A stretch of 64,000 nucleotides of DNA, from contig JAVJQA010000032.1 in the NCBI GenBank assembly GCA_040218045.1, positions 62,001-126,000 on the forward strand, given 5' to 3'. Position 1 is the first letter of the stretch. The number at the start of each line of letters is the position of its first letter. The notes under the pieces were generated by a model, which was not told the origin of the DNA, did not search any database, and was given only the letters and a program-made list of their open reading frames with translations. A program made the translations under genes and the position numbers. The DNA is from Marinoscillum sp040218045. Its GTDB lineage: Bacteria > Bacteroidota > Bacteroidia > Cytophagales > Cyclobacteriaceae. Shown in pieces: positions 45,098-53,211 of the stretch.

Positions 45098-45700
45098 GTG
45101 GATTGTGCCATTTTTGGCTTTCAGGAGAATGAACTGAAGGTGTTGTTGGTGAAGCGTTCTGTTGAGCCGTTTAAAGGTTCCTGGATGCTTCCAGGTGGTA
45201 TGATGTCAAAGGGTTTAACTCTGGAAGAATCAGTAAGTAAAGTGCTTTATGGCCTTACCGGAATTCATGATGTACATCAGGAACAGGTTAAATTTTATAG
45301 TGAAATTGACCGGCACCCGGTGAAACGTGTTGTAACTGCTTGCTTTTATGCACTGATCAAACCTGAAAATCATCCGATTATCGCTAAAAATTATGTGTCC
45401 GATGTTGAATGGTACGCTCTTACAAACATGCCAAACCTGGGTTTTGATCATGATCAATTAGTGGTTGATTCACTAGCTAAGCTTCGGGATAACCTAAAGC
45501 AAAATTTGATTTTTGGTGAGCTTTTACCTGATAAGTTCACTTTAAAAGAACTTCAAGATCTTTATGAAAGCATTTTAGATGAAACACTTGATCGACGAAA
45601 TTTCAGGAAGAAAATTCTTCAAATGGGATTACTCTCACCAACCAATGAAAAGAAAGCTGGGGTGAAAGGTGGGCCAGAGTTGTATTCTATAAAAAAATAG
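45098..45700 (+). CDS. NrtR-like Nudix/winged-helix transcriptional regulator
   Basis: 200 residues from the GTG at 45098. The N-terminal Nudix-like domain (about 1-130) has LKVLLVKRSVEPFKGSWMLP and GGMMSKGLTLEESVSKVLYG, where the Nudix box is degenerate (REUXEE replaced by SKVLYG), so a sensor, not a hydrolase. The C-terminal winged helix (about 135-195) has DKFTLKELQDLYESILDETL and DRRNFRKKIL. This is the architecture of NrtR-type sugar regulators such as Bacteroides AraR. It lies 156 nt before kduI and is the best candidate to bind the palindromes at 15565 and 45774. The frame stays open upstream to 45032 without an ATG, so the true start is uncertain. Confidence 0.88.
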   Translation: MDCAIFGFQENELKVLLVKRSVEPFKGSWMLPGGMMSKGLTLEESVSKVLYGLTGIHDVHQEQVKFYSEIDRHPVKRVVTACFYALIKPENHPIIAKNYVSDVEWYALTNMPNLGFDHDQLVVDSLAKLRDNLKQNLIFGELLPDKFTLKELQDLYESILDETLDRRNFRKKILQMGLLSPTNEKKAGVKGGPELYSIKK

Positions 45701-45773
45701 GTAGAACCTGCCTTTTATGATATTTTGATATTTGTGAGAATAAAAGGATGTGAATAATTGTGAAAATCTTAAA

Positions 45774-45792
45774 CCGTGTATAAATTACACAG
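45774..45792. promoter_or_regulatory. palindromic operator upstream of kduI
   Basis: CCGTGTATAAATTACACAG; perfect inner arms GTGTA / TACAC around TAAAT. The last 17 nt are identical to part of the palindrome at 15565-15585. 64 nt before the kduI ATG. Confidence 0.7.
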
Positions 45793-45856
45793 AATTAAAA
45801 AGTGAAATTATTGCTCTGTTTTGAGCATTTAGATAGTAATTGAAAATTGAATTGTC

Positions 45857-46693
45857 ATGAGTGAAATAAGGTATTCCATAAGTCCGAATCATTTTAAGCG
45901 ATATACCACAGAGGAGGTTAGATCAGAGTTCCTTTTGGAATCTGTAATGAAACCAGGAGAACTGACTGCAGTATATTCGATGTATGATCGCATGATGACT
46001 CTCGGGGCGGTGCCAATCGGCCAGTCGCTGAAACTTCCTGTTTTTGAAGATCTTACCAAAGCATCTTTTTTTCTGGAAAGGAGAGAAATGGGCGTGATTA
46101 ATGTTGGGGGTGCTGGCAGTGTTTCTGTTGATGGCGTTTCTTACGAGCTTCAGAATAAAGAATGCCTTTATATAGGCAAAGGGGCAAAAGAAGTTGTGTT
46201 TGAAAGCACCTCTGCTGATAGTCCAGCTGAGTTTTTCATTAATTCATGCCCTGCACATAAAGAATATCCAACAACGAAAGCCACCTTATCTGATGCCAAC
46301 GAAGTAAATCTTGGTACCAAAGAGAATTGTAATGAGCGGACTATTTATCAGTTTATTCATGAAGATGGTATCCAGAGTTGTCAGTTAGTAATGGGCTTCA
46401 CTACGCTGAAAACCGGTAGTATTTGGAACACATTCCCTCCACACACACACTTGCGCAGAATGGAAGTTTATTTCTATTTTGATCTGGCGGACGATCAGGC
46501 AGTGATGCACTTTATGGGTGACCCACAGGAAACCAAGCATTTGGCAGTCCACAATAAGCAGGCGATTCTTTCACCAGAGTGGTCTATTCATGCTGGGGCA
46601 GGGACATCAAACTATTCGTTCATTTGGGCAATGGCCGGTGAAAACAAGGCCTTTTCCGATATGGATGGCCAGGAGATTAAAGCAATTAGATAA
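45857..46693 (+). CDS. kduI: 5-dehydro-4-deoxy-D-glucuronate isomerase
   Basis: 278 residues, the normal KduI length. Cupin fold with RYSISPNHFKRYTTEEVRSE, KASFFLERREMGVINVGGAG and the metal site PPHTHLRRMEVYFYFDL (two His and a Glu; another His further on in EWSIHAGAGTSNYSFIW). It isomerises 5-keto-4-deoxyuronate, made from unsaturated galacturonate, to 3-deoxy-D-glycero-2,5-hexodiulosonate, the KduD substrate. First gene of a run with VOC, kduD, uxaC and kdgK, under the NrtR-type palindrome. Its stop overlaps the VOC ATG. Confidence 0.97.
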   Translation: MSEIRYSISPNHFKRYTTEEVRSEFLLESVMKPGELTAVYSMYDRMMTLGAVPIGQSLKLPVFEDLTKASFFLERREMGVINVGGAGSVSVDGVSYELQNKECLYIGKGAKEVVFESTSADSPAEFFINSCPAHKEYPTTKATLSDANEVNLGTKENCNERTIYQFIHEDGIQSCQLVMGFTTLKTGSIWNTFPPHTHLRRMEVYFYFDLADDQAVMHFMGDPQETKHLAVHNKQAILSPEWSIHAGAGTSNYSFIWAMAGENKAFSDMDGQEIKAIR

Positions 46694-47082
46694 TGCGTTT
46701 TGAGCATTTTGCATTGAATGTAGAGTCACCGATCAAGATGGCACAATGGTATTGCGAGCATCTTGGGTTGCATATGGTTTATGAAAATGATGAGCCACCA
46801 TTCATGCGATTTCTGGGGGATTCTAATGATCAGGTAGTGATGGAGCTATATCAAAACCCAAATGCACCAATTACAGATCATTCCAAAAACCATCATTTGG
46901 TGTTTCATGTAGCTTTTGAGTCAGACAATGCAGGGAAAGATAAAGAGCGGTTGATTGAAGCAGGAGCCAGTTTTATAGAGGAGAAAAGCCCTGAGAATGG
47001 AACTCACCTCGTGATGTTAAGAGACCCATGGGGATTGGCACTGCAGATATGTCAGCGGAAAAATAAATTGAGTAAGAACTAA
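46693..47082 (+). CDS. VOC-family (glyoxalase-like) protein in the kdu operon
   Basis: 129 residues, two beta-alpha-beta-beta-beta modules. Module 1: MRFEHFALNVESPIKMAQWY, CEHLGLHMV, with His-5 and Glu in VVMELYQNP as metal-ligand candidates. Module 2: HHLVFHVAFESDN and HLVMLRDPWGLALQICQR. VOC enzymes use a divalent metal on 2-oxo or vicinal-oxygen substrates, and the kdu pathway intermediates are vicinal dicarbonyls. It sits between kduI (1-nt overlap) and kduD (8-nt gap), so it is very probably part of the pathway; the reaction is unknown. Confidence 0.85.
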   Translation: MRFEHFALNVESPIKMAQWYCEHLGLHMVYENDEPPFMRFLGDSNDQVVMELYQNPNAPITDHSKNHHLVFHVAFESDNAGKDKERLIEAGASFIEEKSPENGTHLVMLRDPWGLALQICQRKNKLSKN

Positions 47083-47090
47083 CTGAGATT

Positions 47091-47858
47091 ATGGTATTAG
47101 ATTCATTTAACCTGAAGGGAAAAACAGCACTGGTCACTGGATGTAAGCGTGGCATAGGCAAGGCCATGGCGGAAGCTCTGGCTGAAGCTGGTGCGGATAT
47201 TATCGGTGTTTCGGCTTCATTAGAGCTATCGGGTAGTGATGTTGAGAAGTCGGTAACAGCTACAGGTTCTTCTTTTAAGGCTTATCAGGCAGATTTCTCT
47301 GATCGAAAATCATTGTATGCTTTCATAGAGAAAGCTAAAGCTGAAAATCCTAAGATCGATATTCTGGTAAACAATGCAGGGACGATTATGCGAAAGCCTG
47401 CTGCTGAGCACCCGGATGAGTATTGGGATCAGGTGATTGAAGTCAATCAAAACTCGCAGTTTATTCTTTCACGAGAGTTTGGTAAGGAAATGGTGGCACG
47501 CGGTAGTGGTAAGGTCATCTTTACTGCTTCATTGCTCACATTTCAAGGGGGTATTACGGTACCTGGGTATGCAGCGAGCAAAGGAGCTATTGGTCAATTA
47601 ACTATGGCTCTTTCAAATGAATGGGCTTCTAAAGGTGTGAATGTAAATGCGATAGCTCCTGGATATATAGCTACAGATAACACGAAAGCCCTGCGTGAGG
47701 ATAGTGAACGCAGTGAGTCAATACTCAGTAGGATTCCTCAGGGAAGATGGGGAACTCCAGAAGATTTTAAAGCACCAGTAGTCTTTTTGGCTAGTGATGC
47801 ATCTAATTATATGAGCGGATCTATCCTCACCGTAGATGGTGGCTGGATGGGCAGATAG
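47091..47858 (+). CDS. kduD: 2-dehydro-3-deoxy-D-gluconate 5-dehydrogenase
   Basis: 255 residues, short-chain dehydrogenase: coenzyme site ALVTGCKRGIGKAMAEAL, NNAGTIMRKPAAEHPDEYWD, catalytic Ser in ASLLTFQGGI, Tyr/Lys in PGYAASKGAIGQLTMAL, and NVNAIAPGYIATDNTKALR, ending VDGGWMGR. The TIMRKPAxEH pattern is characteristic of KduD. It reduces 2,5-diketo-3-deoxygluconate to KDG with NADH. Located between the VOC gene and uxaC. Confidence 0.96.
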   Translation: MVLDSFNLKGKTALVTGCKRGIGKAMAEALAEAGADIIGVSASLELSGSDVEKSVTATGSSFKAYQADFSDRKSLYAFIEKAKAENPKIDILVNNAGTIMRKPAAEHPDEYWDQVIEVNQNSQFILSREFGKEMVARGSGKVIFTASLLTFQGGITVPGYAASKGAIGQLTMALSNEWASKGVNVNAIAPGYIATDNTKALREDSERSESILSRIPQGRWGTPEDFKAPVVFLASDASNYMSGSILTVDGGWMGR

Positions 47859-47939
47859 CAATACTCGGCTGGCATCTGTATCAAGACTTATACTACAGGA
47901 CAGTAACTGGCTATCTTTTACAGAAATTTGGAAACTATA

Positions 47940-49343
47940 ATGAAAGAGTTTTTAACAAAGGATTTTCTACTTCAAACTGAAACGGCCAAAAAGTTGTATC
48001 ACGATTTTGCGGCGAAAATGCCCATTATCGACTATCACTGCCATCTATCCCCTAAAGACATTGCAGAGGATCGCATATTCAAGAATATTACAGAAGCTTG
48101 GCTTGAGGGTGATCACTATAAGTGGCGAGCCATGCGTACCAATGGAGTGGATGAACAGTATATCACTGGATCTAAATCAGACCAGGAAAAGTTTGAAAAG
48201 TGGGCAGCCACTGTTCCTGATACGTTGCGTAATCCATTGTATCACTGGACCCATCTTGAGTTGCAGCGCTATTTTAATATTAGTGACATTCTAAACGCAT
48301 CATCGGGGAGTAAAATCTATGAAGCGGCTTCAGCCAAGCTCAACACCAGGGAATATTCTTGTAGAGGCTTGCTGAAAAAGATGAACGTGGATGTGGTCTG
48401 TAGCACAGATGATCCTATAGATGACCTGAGGTACCATAGACAGTTGAAAGAGGAGGGGTTTTCTGTGAAAATCTTACCAACATTTAGGCCTGATAAACTC
48501 TATGCAGTTGAAGACCTGAATGCCTATAAGTCTTACTTGGTAAAACTAGGCGGCGTAGTAGGCTTTGAGGTGAACAACTGGGAGAGCTTGATGAAAGCAT
48601 CAAAAGCCAGGATAGATTTCTTCCATGAGCAAGGTGGCCGGCTGTCTGATCACGGATTGGAGCAACTCTATGATGTAGATTATTCTGCAGAGCGGGCGGC
48701 GACCATTCTAGATAGTTTCCTGTCAGGAAAAGCAATATCAGATGAGGAGGTTCAGATATTTAAAATGGCCGTGCTTATAGAGCTTAGCCGAATGTATCAT
48801 GCCAAAGGTTGGACACAGCAGTATCATCTTGGAGCTATTAGGAATAATAATAGCCGTATGATGCGGACTCTTGGGCCGGATACAGGATTTGACTCTATTG
48901 GAGATTTTTCACAGGTTCGGGCCATCAGCAGGTTCCTCAATGCCTTGGACACTACAGATCAACTAACCAAAACCATTCTTTATAACCTCAACCCAGGGGA
49001 TAACGAAGCAATGGCAACCATGATTGGCAATTTTAATGATGGCTCAGTGGCTGGTAAGTTGCAATATGGTTCCGCTTGGTGGTTTCTAGATCAAAAGGAC
49101 GGCATGGAAAAGCAGCTTAACGCTTTATCTAATATGGGTTTACTGAGCCGATTTGTTGGTATGTTGACAGATAGTAGAAGTTTTCTTTCATTTCCAAGGC
49201 ATGAGTATTTTAGAAGGATCCTTTGTAATTTGATTGGAAATGATGTGGAGAATGGGGAGCTTCCAAATGATCTGGAATGGTTGGGTGAGCAGGTAGAAAA
49301 TATTAGCTATCACAACGCCAAGGCATACTTTGAATTTGAATAA
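47940..49343 (+). CDS. uxaC: glucuronate/galacturonate isomerase
   Basis: ATG at 47940 (an in-frame TTG 12 nt earlier is less likely); 467 residues as usual for UxaC. Motifs: MPIIDYHCHLSPKDIAEDRI (metal His), GDHYKWRAMRTNGVDEQYIT, VVCSTDDPIDDLRYHRQL, GWTQQYHLGAIRNNNSRMM and LPRHEYFRR-like FPRHEYFRRILCNLIG. It converts D-glucuronate to D-fructuronate and D-galacturonate to D-tagaturonate. The former joins UxuB/UxuA here; for tagaturonate no enzyme is seen in this window. Confidence 0.97.
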   Translation: MKEFLTKDFLLQTETAKKLYHDFAAKMPIIDYHCHLSPKDIAEDRIFKNITEAWLEGDHYKWRAMRTNGVDEQYITGSKSDQEKFEKWAATVPDTLRNPLYHWTHLELQRYFNISDILNASSGSKIYEAASAKLNTREYSCRGLLKKMNVDVVCSTDDPIDDLRYHRQLKEEGFSVKILPTFRPDKLYAVEDLNAYKSYLVKLGGVVGFEVNNWESLMKASKARIDFFHEQGGRLSDHGLEQLYDVDYSAERAATILDSFLSGKAISDEEVQIFKMAVLIELSRMYHAKGWTQQYHLGAIRNNNSRMMRTLGPDTGFDSIGDFSQVRAISRFLNALDTTDQLTKTILYNLNPGDNEAMATMIGNFNDGSVAGKLQYGSAWWFLDQKDGMEKQLNALSNMGLLSRFVGMLTDSRSFLSFPRHEYFRRILCNLIGNDVENGELPNDLEWLGEQVENISYHNAKAYFEFE

Positions 49344-49361
49344 CTAAAATAATTTAACACG

Positions 49362-50405
49362 ATGGATAAGAAAGTAGTAACGTTTGGGGAGATCATGCTA
49401 AGGTTAGCACCTGAAGGTTTTCTTCGGTTTTCACAAGCCAATTCTTTTGATGTAGTATATGGTGGAGGAGAATCGAACGTAGCTGTTTCACTGGCCAACT
49501 ATGGTGTGCCAGTTGATTTTGTGACTCGTCTGCCAAATAATGACATTGGGCGGTGTGCCATGATGGAGATGCGAAAGCGTGGTGTAGGCACTGATAAAAT
49601 CGTTTGGGGCGGTGATCGTCTGGGTATCTACTTCCTGGAAACAGGCGCGGTATCCAGAGGTAGTAAAGTTGTTTATGACAGGGCTCACTCTGCTATGGCT
49701 GAAATTAAGCCAGGAATGGTGGACTGGAAGGCCGTATTCCAGGGAGTGGATTGGTTTCACTGGACGGGTATAACCCCGGCTATTTCGCAAGGTGCTGCAG
49801 ATGCTTGCTTGGAAGCGGTGAAGGCAGCTAGTGAATTGGGCGTTACTATTTCTACAGACCTCAACTACAGAGCGAAACTTTGGAAGTATGGTGGAGACAG
49901 AGAAGGAATCATGACAGAACTTACCAGCTATTGCGACGTGGTGCTAGGTAATGAAGAGGATGCTGAAATGCACTTTGGGATCAAGCCTGAAGGAGTCAAT
50001 GTCCAAACAGAAGGGCATAACGTAAAAGCAGAAGCTTTTCTTTCGGTGTGTCAGCAGATGATGAAGAAATTCCCTCGTGCTAAGAAAGTAATCACAACAC
50101 TTCGTGGCTCTATTTCTGCCTCTCACAATACATGGGCAGGAGTACTTTATGACGGGGAAAAGATGTATGAATCTCGTCAATATCAGATTACTGATATCGT
50201 AGATAGAGTAGGAGGAGGCGACTCATTCATGGGAGGTCTTATCTATGGTTTGCTTAATTATCCTGATGATGATCAAAATGCATTGGATTTTGCAGTTGCT
50301 GCTTCTTGTCTGAAGCATACCATCAAAGGTGATGCAAACCTGGCTACGGTGTCAGAAGTAGAAAAACTAATGGGAGGTGATGCCTCAGGGAGAGTAGCAC
50401 GATAA
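49362..50405 (+). CDS. kdgK: 2-dehydro-3-deoxygluconokinase
   Basis: 347 residues of the PfkB/ribokinase family. N-terminal VTFGEIMLRLAPEGFLRFSQ and VVYGGGESNVAVSLANYG are KdgK marks. DLNYRAKLW and GNEEDAEMHFG (phosphate/Mg region, about residues 165-200) and the catalytic base motif VGGGDSFMGGLIYGLL are all present. It phosphorylates KDG to KDPG, the aldolase substrate. It starts 18 nt after uxaC. An intact-looking KdgK, in contrast to the next gene. Confidence 0.95.
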   Translation: MDKKVVTFGEIMLRLAPEGFLRFSQANSFDVVYGGGESNVAVSLANYGVPVDFVTRLPNNDIGRCAMMEMRKRGVGTDKIVWGGDRLGIYFLETGAVSRGSKVVYDRAHSAMAEIKPGMVDWKAVFQGVDWFHWTGITPAISQGAADACLEAVKAASELGVTISTDLNYRAKLWKYGGDREGIMTELTSYCDVVLGNEEDAEMHFGIKPEGVNVQTEGHNVKAEAFLSVCQQMMKKFPRAKKVITTLRGSISASHNTWAGVLYDGEKMYESRQYQITDIVDRVGGGDSFMGGLIYGLLNYPDDDQNALDFAVAASCLKHTIKGDANLATVSEVEKLMGGDASGRVAR

Positions 50406-50415
50406 AAAAGAATCT

Positions 50416-50489
50416 GGGCCGGTCAAAAATAATTCGAACCTCGTATCCTCATAAGTATTAGGTTTTTTAAAAAGCGATTAGCCGGCCCA
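50416..50489 (+). other. long-range inverted repeat between the two kdgK genes
   Basis: TGGGCCGG at 50416-50423 pairs with CCGGCCCA at 50482-50489, enclosing about 58 nt. It may be an intercistronic processing or attenuator structure; there is no T run. Confidence 0.4.
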
Positions 50490-50535
50490 AACTTATTTGC
50501 TGATCAAGTATCAATGATTCATTGAGTATGTTGAA

Positions 50536-51546
50536 ATGAAGAAAGTAGTAACATTCGGAGAAGTCATGATGAGGCTTTCGCCTCCTGGCTATGCAAAGTT
50601 TTCCCAGACCAACACCCTTGACGTGGTGTATGGTGGCGGAGAAGCCAATGTGGCTATTTCTTTGGCTTACTTGGGTTTACAGGCCGCACATGTTACCCGT
50701 TTTCCAGATAATCTTATTGGATATTCAGCAGCTCAGTTTTTAAGACATCATTGGTTGGACAGCTCATGGATACTGTATGGTGATCAGTTTATGGGAAAGT
50801 ACTTTCTCGAAAAGGGTGCCGTACATCGTTCAAGTCAGGTGGTATATGAGCGGGAAGGTTCTGCTTTTGCCAAAATAAAAGCAGGGATGATAGACTGGGT
50901 GGCAGTATTTAAAGATGCTGACTGGTTTCACTGGACAGGAATAACCCCGGCGGTTTCTTCTGGAGCAGCAGAATGCACCTTGGAAGCAATCGAAACGGCC
51001 AATAGGCTTGGTGTTACAGTTTCAGCAGATATTCATTCGCGAAAAAACCTTTGGAATTTCGGAAAGTCCCAAAGTGATGTAATGCCAGACTTGATCTCTG
51101 GGTGCGATGTGGTTATTGGCAGTGACAAAGATATTAGTGAGATCTTTGGGTTTAATGTGGGTGAAGGTAAGAAGGAGATGTTTGTAGAGGCGTCTAAGCA
51201 GTTGATGAGCAAGTACCCACGGATCCGGAAAGTTTTTGATAAAGACCGAAATGCGATCAGTGCTTCTCATAATAGTATTCGAGGGAAGATGTGGGATGGG
51301 GAATCATTTTTCAAAACAGATAAGCTGGAAGTGACCCACATTGTAGATCGGGTAGGTACTGGAGATGCTTATGCAGCTGGAATTATTTACGGATTACTGC
51401 ATTATGAAGATGATTTTGAAGCACTAAAGTTTGCAACCGCAGCATGTGCTTTAAAGCACACAGTGGAAGGGGACGCTAATATGGTAGCTCTGGAAAGTGT
51501 GCTAGAGTTAATGAAAGGAAATACATCAGGAAAAATTATTAGATAA
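50536..51546 (+). CDS. KdgK-like sugar kinase paralogue with altered motifs
   Basis: 336 residues, clearly homologous to KdgK: VTFGEVMMRLSPPGYAKFSQ, VVYGGGEANVAISLAYLG, DWFHWTGITPAVSSGAAE and an intact GTGDAYAAGIIYGLLHY. The parts usual for KdgK are changed: DxNYR is DIHSR, NEED is SDKD (residues 196-199), and the strand TTLRGSISASHN is replaced by FDKDRNAISASHN. The ATP-site Asp is kept, but substrate/phosphate contacts may be lost. It lies 7 nt before the aldolase gene and so is kept in the operon. Kinase of another acid, or a regulatory subunit, are both possible. Confidence 0.88.
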   Translation: MKKVVTFGEVMMRLSPPGYAKFSQTNTLDVVYGGGEANVAISLAYLGLQAAHVTRFPDNLIGYSAAQFLRHHWLDSSWILYGDQFMGKYFLEKGAVHRSSQVVYEREGSAFAKIKAGMIDWVAVFKDADWFHWTGITPAVSSGAAECTLEAIETANRLGVTVSADIHSRKNLWNFGKSQSDVMPDLISGCDVVIGSDKDISEIFGFNVGEGKKEMFVEASKQLMSKYPRIRKVFDKDRNAISASHNSIRGKMWDGESFFKTDKLEVTHIVDRVGTGDAYAAGIIYGLLHYEDDFEALKFATAACALKHTVEGDANMVALESVLELMKGNTSGKIIR

Positions 51547-51553
51547 TACAATT

Positions 51554-52222
51554 ATGGCAAGGTTCACAAGAATTGATGTTGCGCTAAAGATGAAAGAGAC
51601 GGGGATGGTTCCTGTTTTTTACAATAAAGATGTTGAGTTGTGCAAAAGTGTTATAGACGCCTGCTACAAAGGCGGTGTCCGCGTATTTGAGTTTACCAAC
51701 CGTGGGGATTTTGCTCATGAGGTTTTTGCAGAACTGGTCAAGTGGTCAGAGACTGCATGTCCTGAGATGATTTTGGGAATAGGCTCAGTGATTGACGGAC
51801 CAACCACAGCTCTCTATCTCCAGCTCGGGGCCAACTTCATAGTGTCACCAATTATGGATGAGGAAATGGCTAAAATATGCAACAAGAGAAAGGTATCCTG
51901 GAGCCCGGGATGTGGTTCCGTTACGGAAATTGTCAAGGCGCATGAGCTCGGTTCTGAGGTAGTGAAAATATTCCCAGGTTCTCAAGTAGGTGGCCCTGCA
52001 TTTGTCAAAGGAGTAATGGGGCCATTTCCATATGCGAGCATTATGCCAACAGGAGGAGTAGCTCCAACGGAAGATAATCTCAAGGGATGGATTGAAGCTG
52101 GGGTGCACTGTGTAGGTATGGGCTCTCAACTCTTCCCTAAAGAGGTACTTGCAAGTAAAGATTTCCAGTTCATCACCAAGTCTTGTGAAGAAGCCATCTC
52201 CATCATACAGAAATACAGATAA
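51554..52222 (+). CDS. eda: KDPG/KHG aldolase
   Basis: 222 residues, class I aldolase TIM barrel: KMKETGMVPVFYNKDVELCK, GIGSVIDGPTTALYLQLGAN, FIVSPIMDEEMAK, WSPGCGSVTEIVKAHELG, VVKIFPGSQVGGPAFVKGVM (Schiff-base Lys near residue 138) and MPTGGVAPTEDNLKGWIEAG. It splits KDPG into pyruvate and glyceraldehyde-3-phosphate, the last step of both uronate branches here. DctP follows 2 nt after the stop. Confidence 0.95.
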   Translation: MARFTRIDVALKMKETGMVPVFYNKDVELCKSVIDACYKGGVRVFEFTNRGDFAHEVFAELVKWSETACPEMILGIGSVIDGPTTALYLQLGANFIVSPIMDEEMAKICNKRKVSWSPGCGSVTEIVKAHELGSEVVKIFPGSQVGGPAFVKGVMGPFPYASIMPTGGVAPTEDNLKGWIEAGVHCVGMGSQLFPKEVLASKDFQFITKSCEEAISIIQKYR

Positions 52223-52224
52223 TT

Positions 52225-53211
52225 TTGAAACACATTAACCCAATCATACTTGCTATAATCCTTTTCACCCTCTTAGGGTGTGGCGGTCGGTCTGAAGAAA
52301 AAGAACTCAAACTTGGTCATGGGCTGGATATTAGTCATCCAGTGCATACAGGAATGGTTTACATGGCTAAGCGTTTGGATGAAATTTCCGAAGGAAAACT
52401 GACCATCAAGATCTACCCGTCAGGTCAGTTGGGCAATGAGCGAGAATGCCTTGAACTACTTCAAATTGGTAGTCTTGCTATTACTAAAGTTTCTGCGGCC
52501 GTAGTTGAAAATTTCGCACCAAATTTTAAGGTTTTGGGCTTACCCTATTTGTTTGAAGATCAAGACCATTTGTACCGGGTTTTGGATGGGGAAATAGGCG
52601 AAAAGTTGTTACAAGAAGGTGAGAAATACCGATTCAGGGGGCTTTGTTACTACGATGCTGGATCTAGAAGTTTTTATACAAAAGATAAGCCCGTCAACAC
52701 GCCTGCTGATCTGCAGGGAATGAAGATCCGAGTGATGAAAAGTAACACGGCCGTAAATATGGTCAATCAATTGGGCGGATCTCCCACACCAATTTCTTTC
52801 GGTGAACTATACACGGCCTTACAGCAAGGCGTAGTGGATGGCGCGGAAAATAACCCGCCTAGCTTCTACTCAAGTCGGCATTATGAGGTTTGTAAATACT
52901 ATTCACTGGATGAGCATACCAGTGTGCCTGATGTGCTTTTGGTTAGCCAGGATTGGTGGCAGGGTATGACGGATCAAGAGCAGAGGTGGCTTAAACAGGC
53001 AGCCACTGAGTCTGTAGTTTATCAGCGCAAAGTTTGGGCAGAATCAGTGAAAGAATCATTGGCTGCTGTAAAGGAAGCAGGAGTAGAGGTTATTTATCCG
53101 GATAAGAGCAAATTTTCTTCACAAGTAGCGCCTATCTATGATAGCTATAAGGATGATACAGAAAAATTTGAATTGATCATGCGCATTAAAGCAATGGCTG
53201 ATGAGAAATAA
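52225..53211 (+). CDS. TRAP transporter substrate-binding lipoprotein, DctP-type
   Basis: 328 residues from a TTG start at 52225 (KHINPIILAIILFTLLGCGG, with a lipobox LLGC); no ATG fits better. DctP fold: LKLGHGLDISHPVHTGMVYM, GQLGNERECLELLQIGSLAI, MKIRVMKSNTAVNMVNQLGG, PTPISFGELYTALQQGVVDG, AENNPPSFYSSRHYEVCKYY. The Arg in MKIRVM binds the substrate carboxylate. It delivers uronates or related acids to DctQM. The position in the kdgK-aldolase operon suggests galacturonate or glucuronate. Confidence 0.94.
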   Translation: MKHINPIILAIILFTLLGCGGRSEEKELKLGHGLDISHPVHTGMVYMAKRLDEISEGKLTIKIYPSGQLGNERECLELLQIGSLAITKVSAAVVENFAPNFKVLGLPYLFEDQDHLYRVLDGEIGEKLLQEGEKYRFRGLCYYDAGSRSFYTKDKPVNTPADLQGMKIRVMKSNTAVNMVNQLGGSPTPISFGELYTALQQGVVDGAENNPPSFYSSRHYEVCKYYSLDEHTSVPDVLLVSQDWWQGMTDQEQRWLKQAATESVVYQRKVWAESVKESLAAVKEAGVEVIYPDKSKFSSQVAPIYDSYKDDTEKFELIMRIKAMADEK

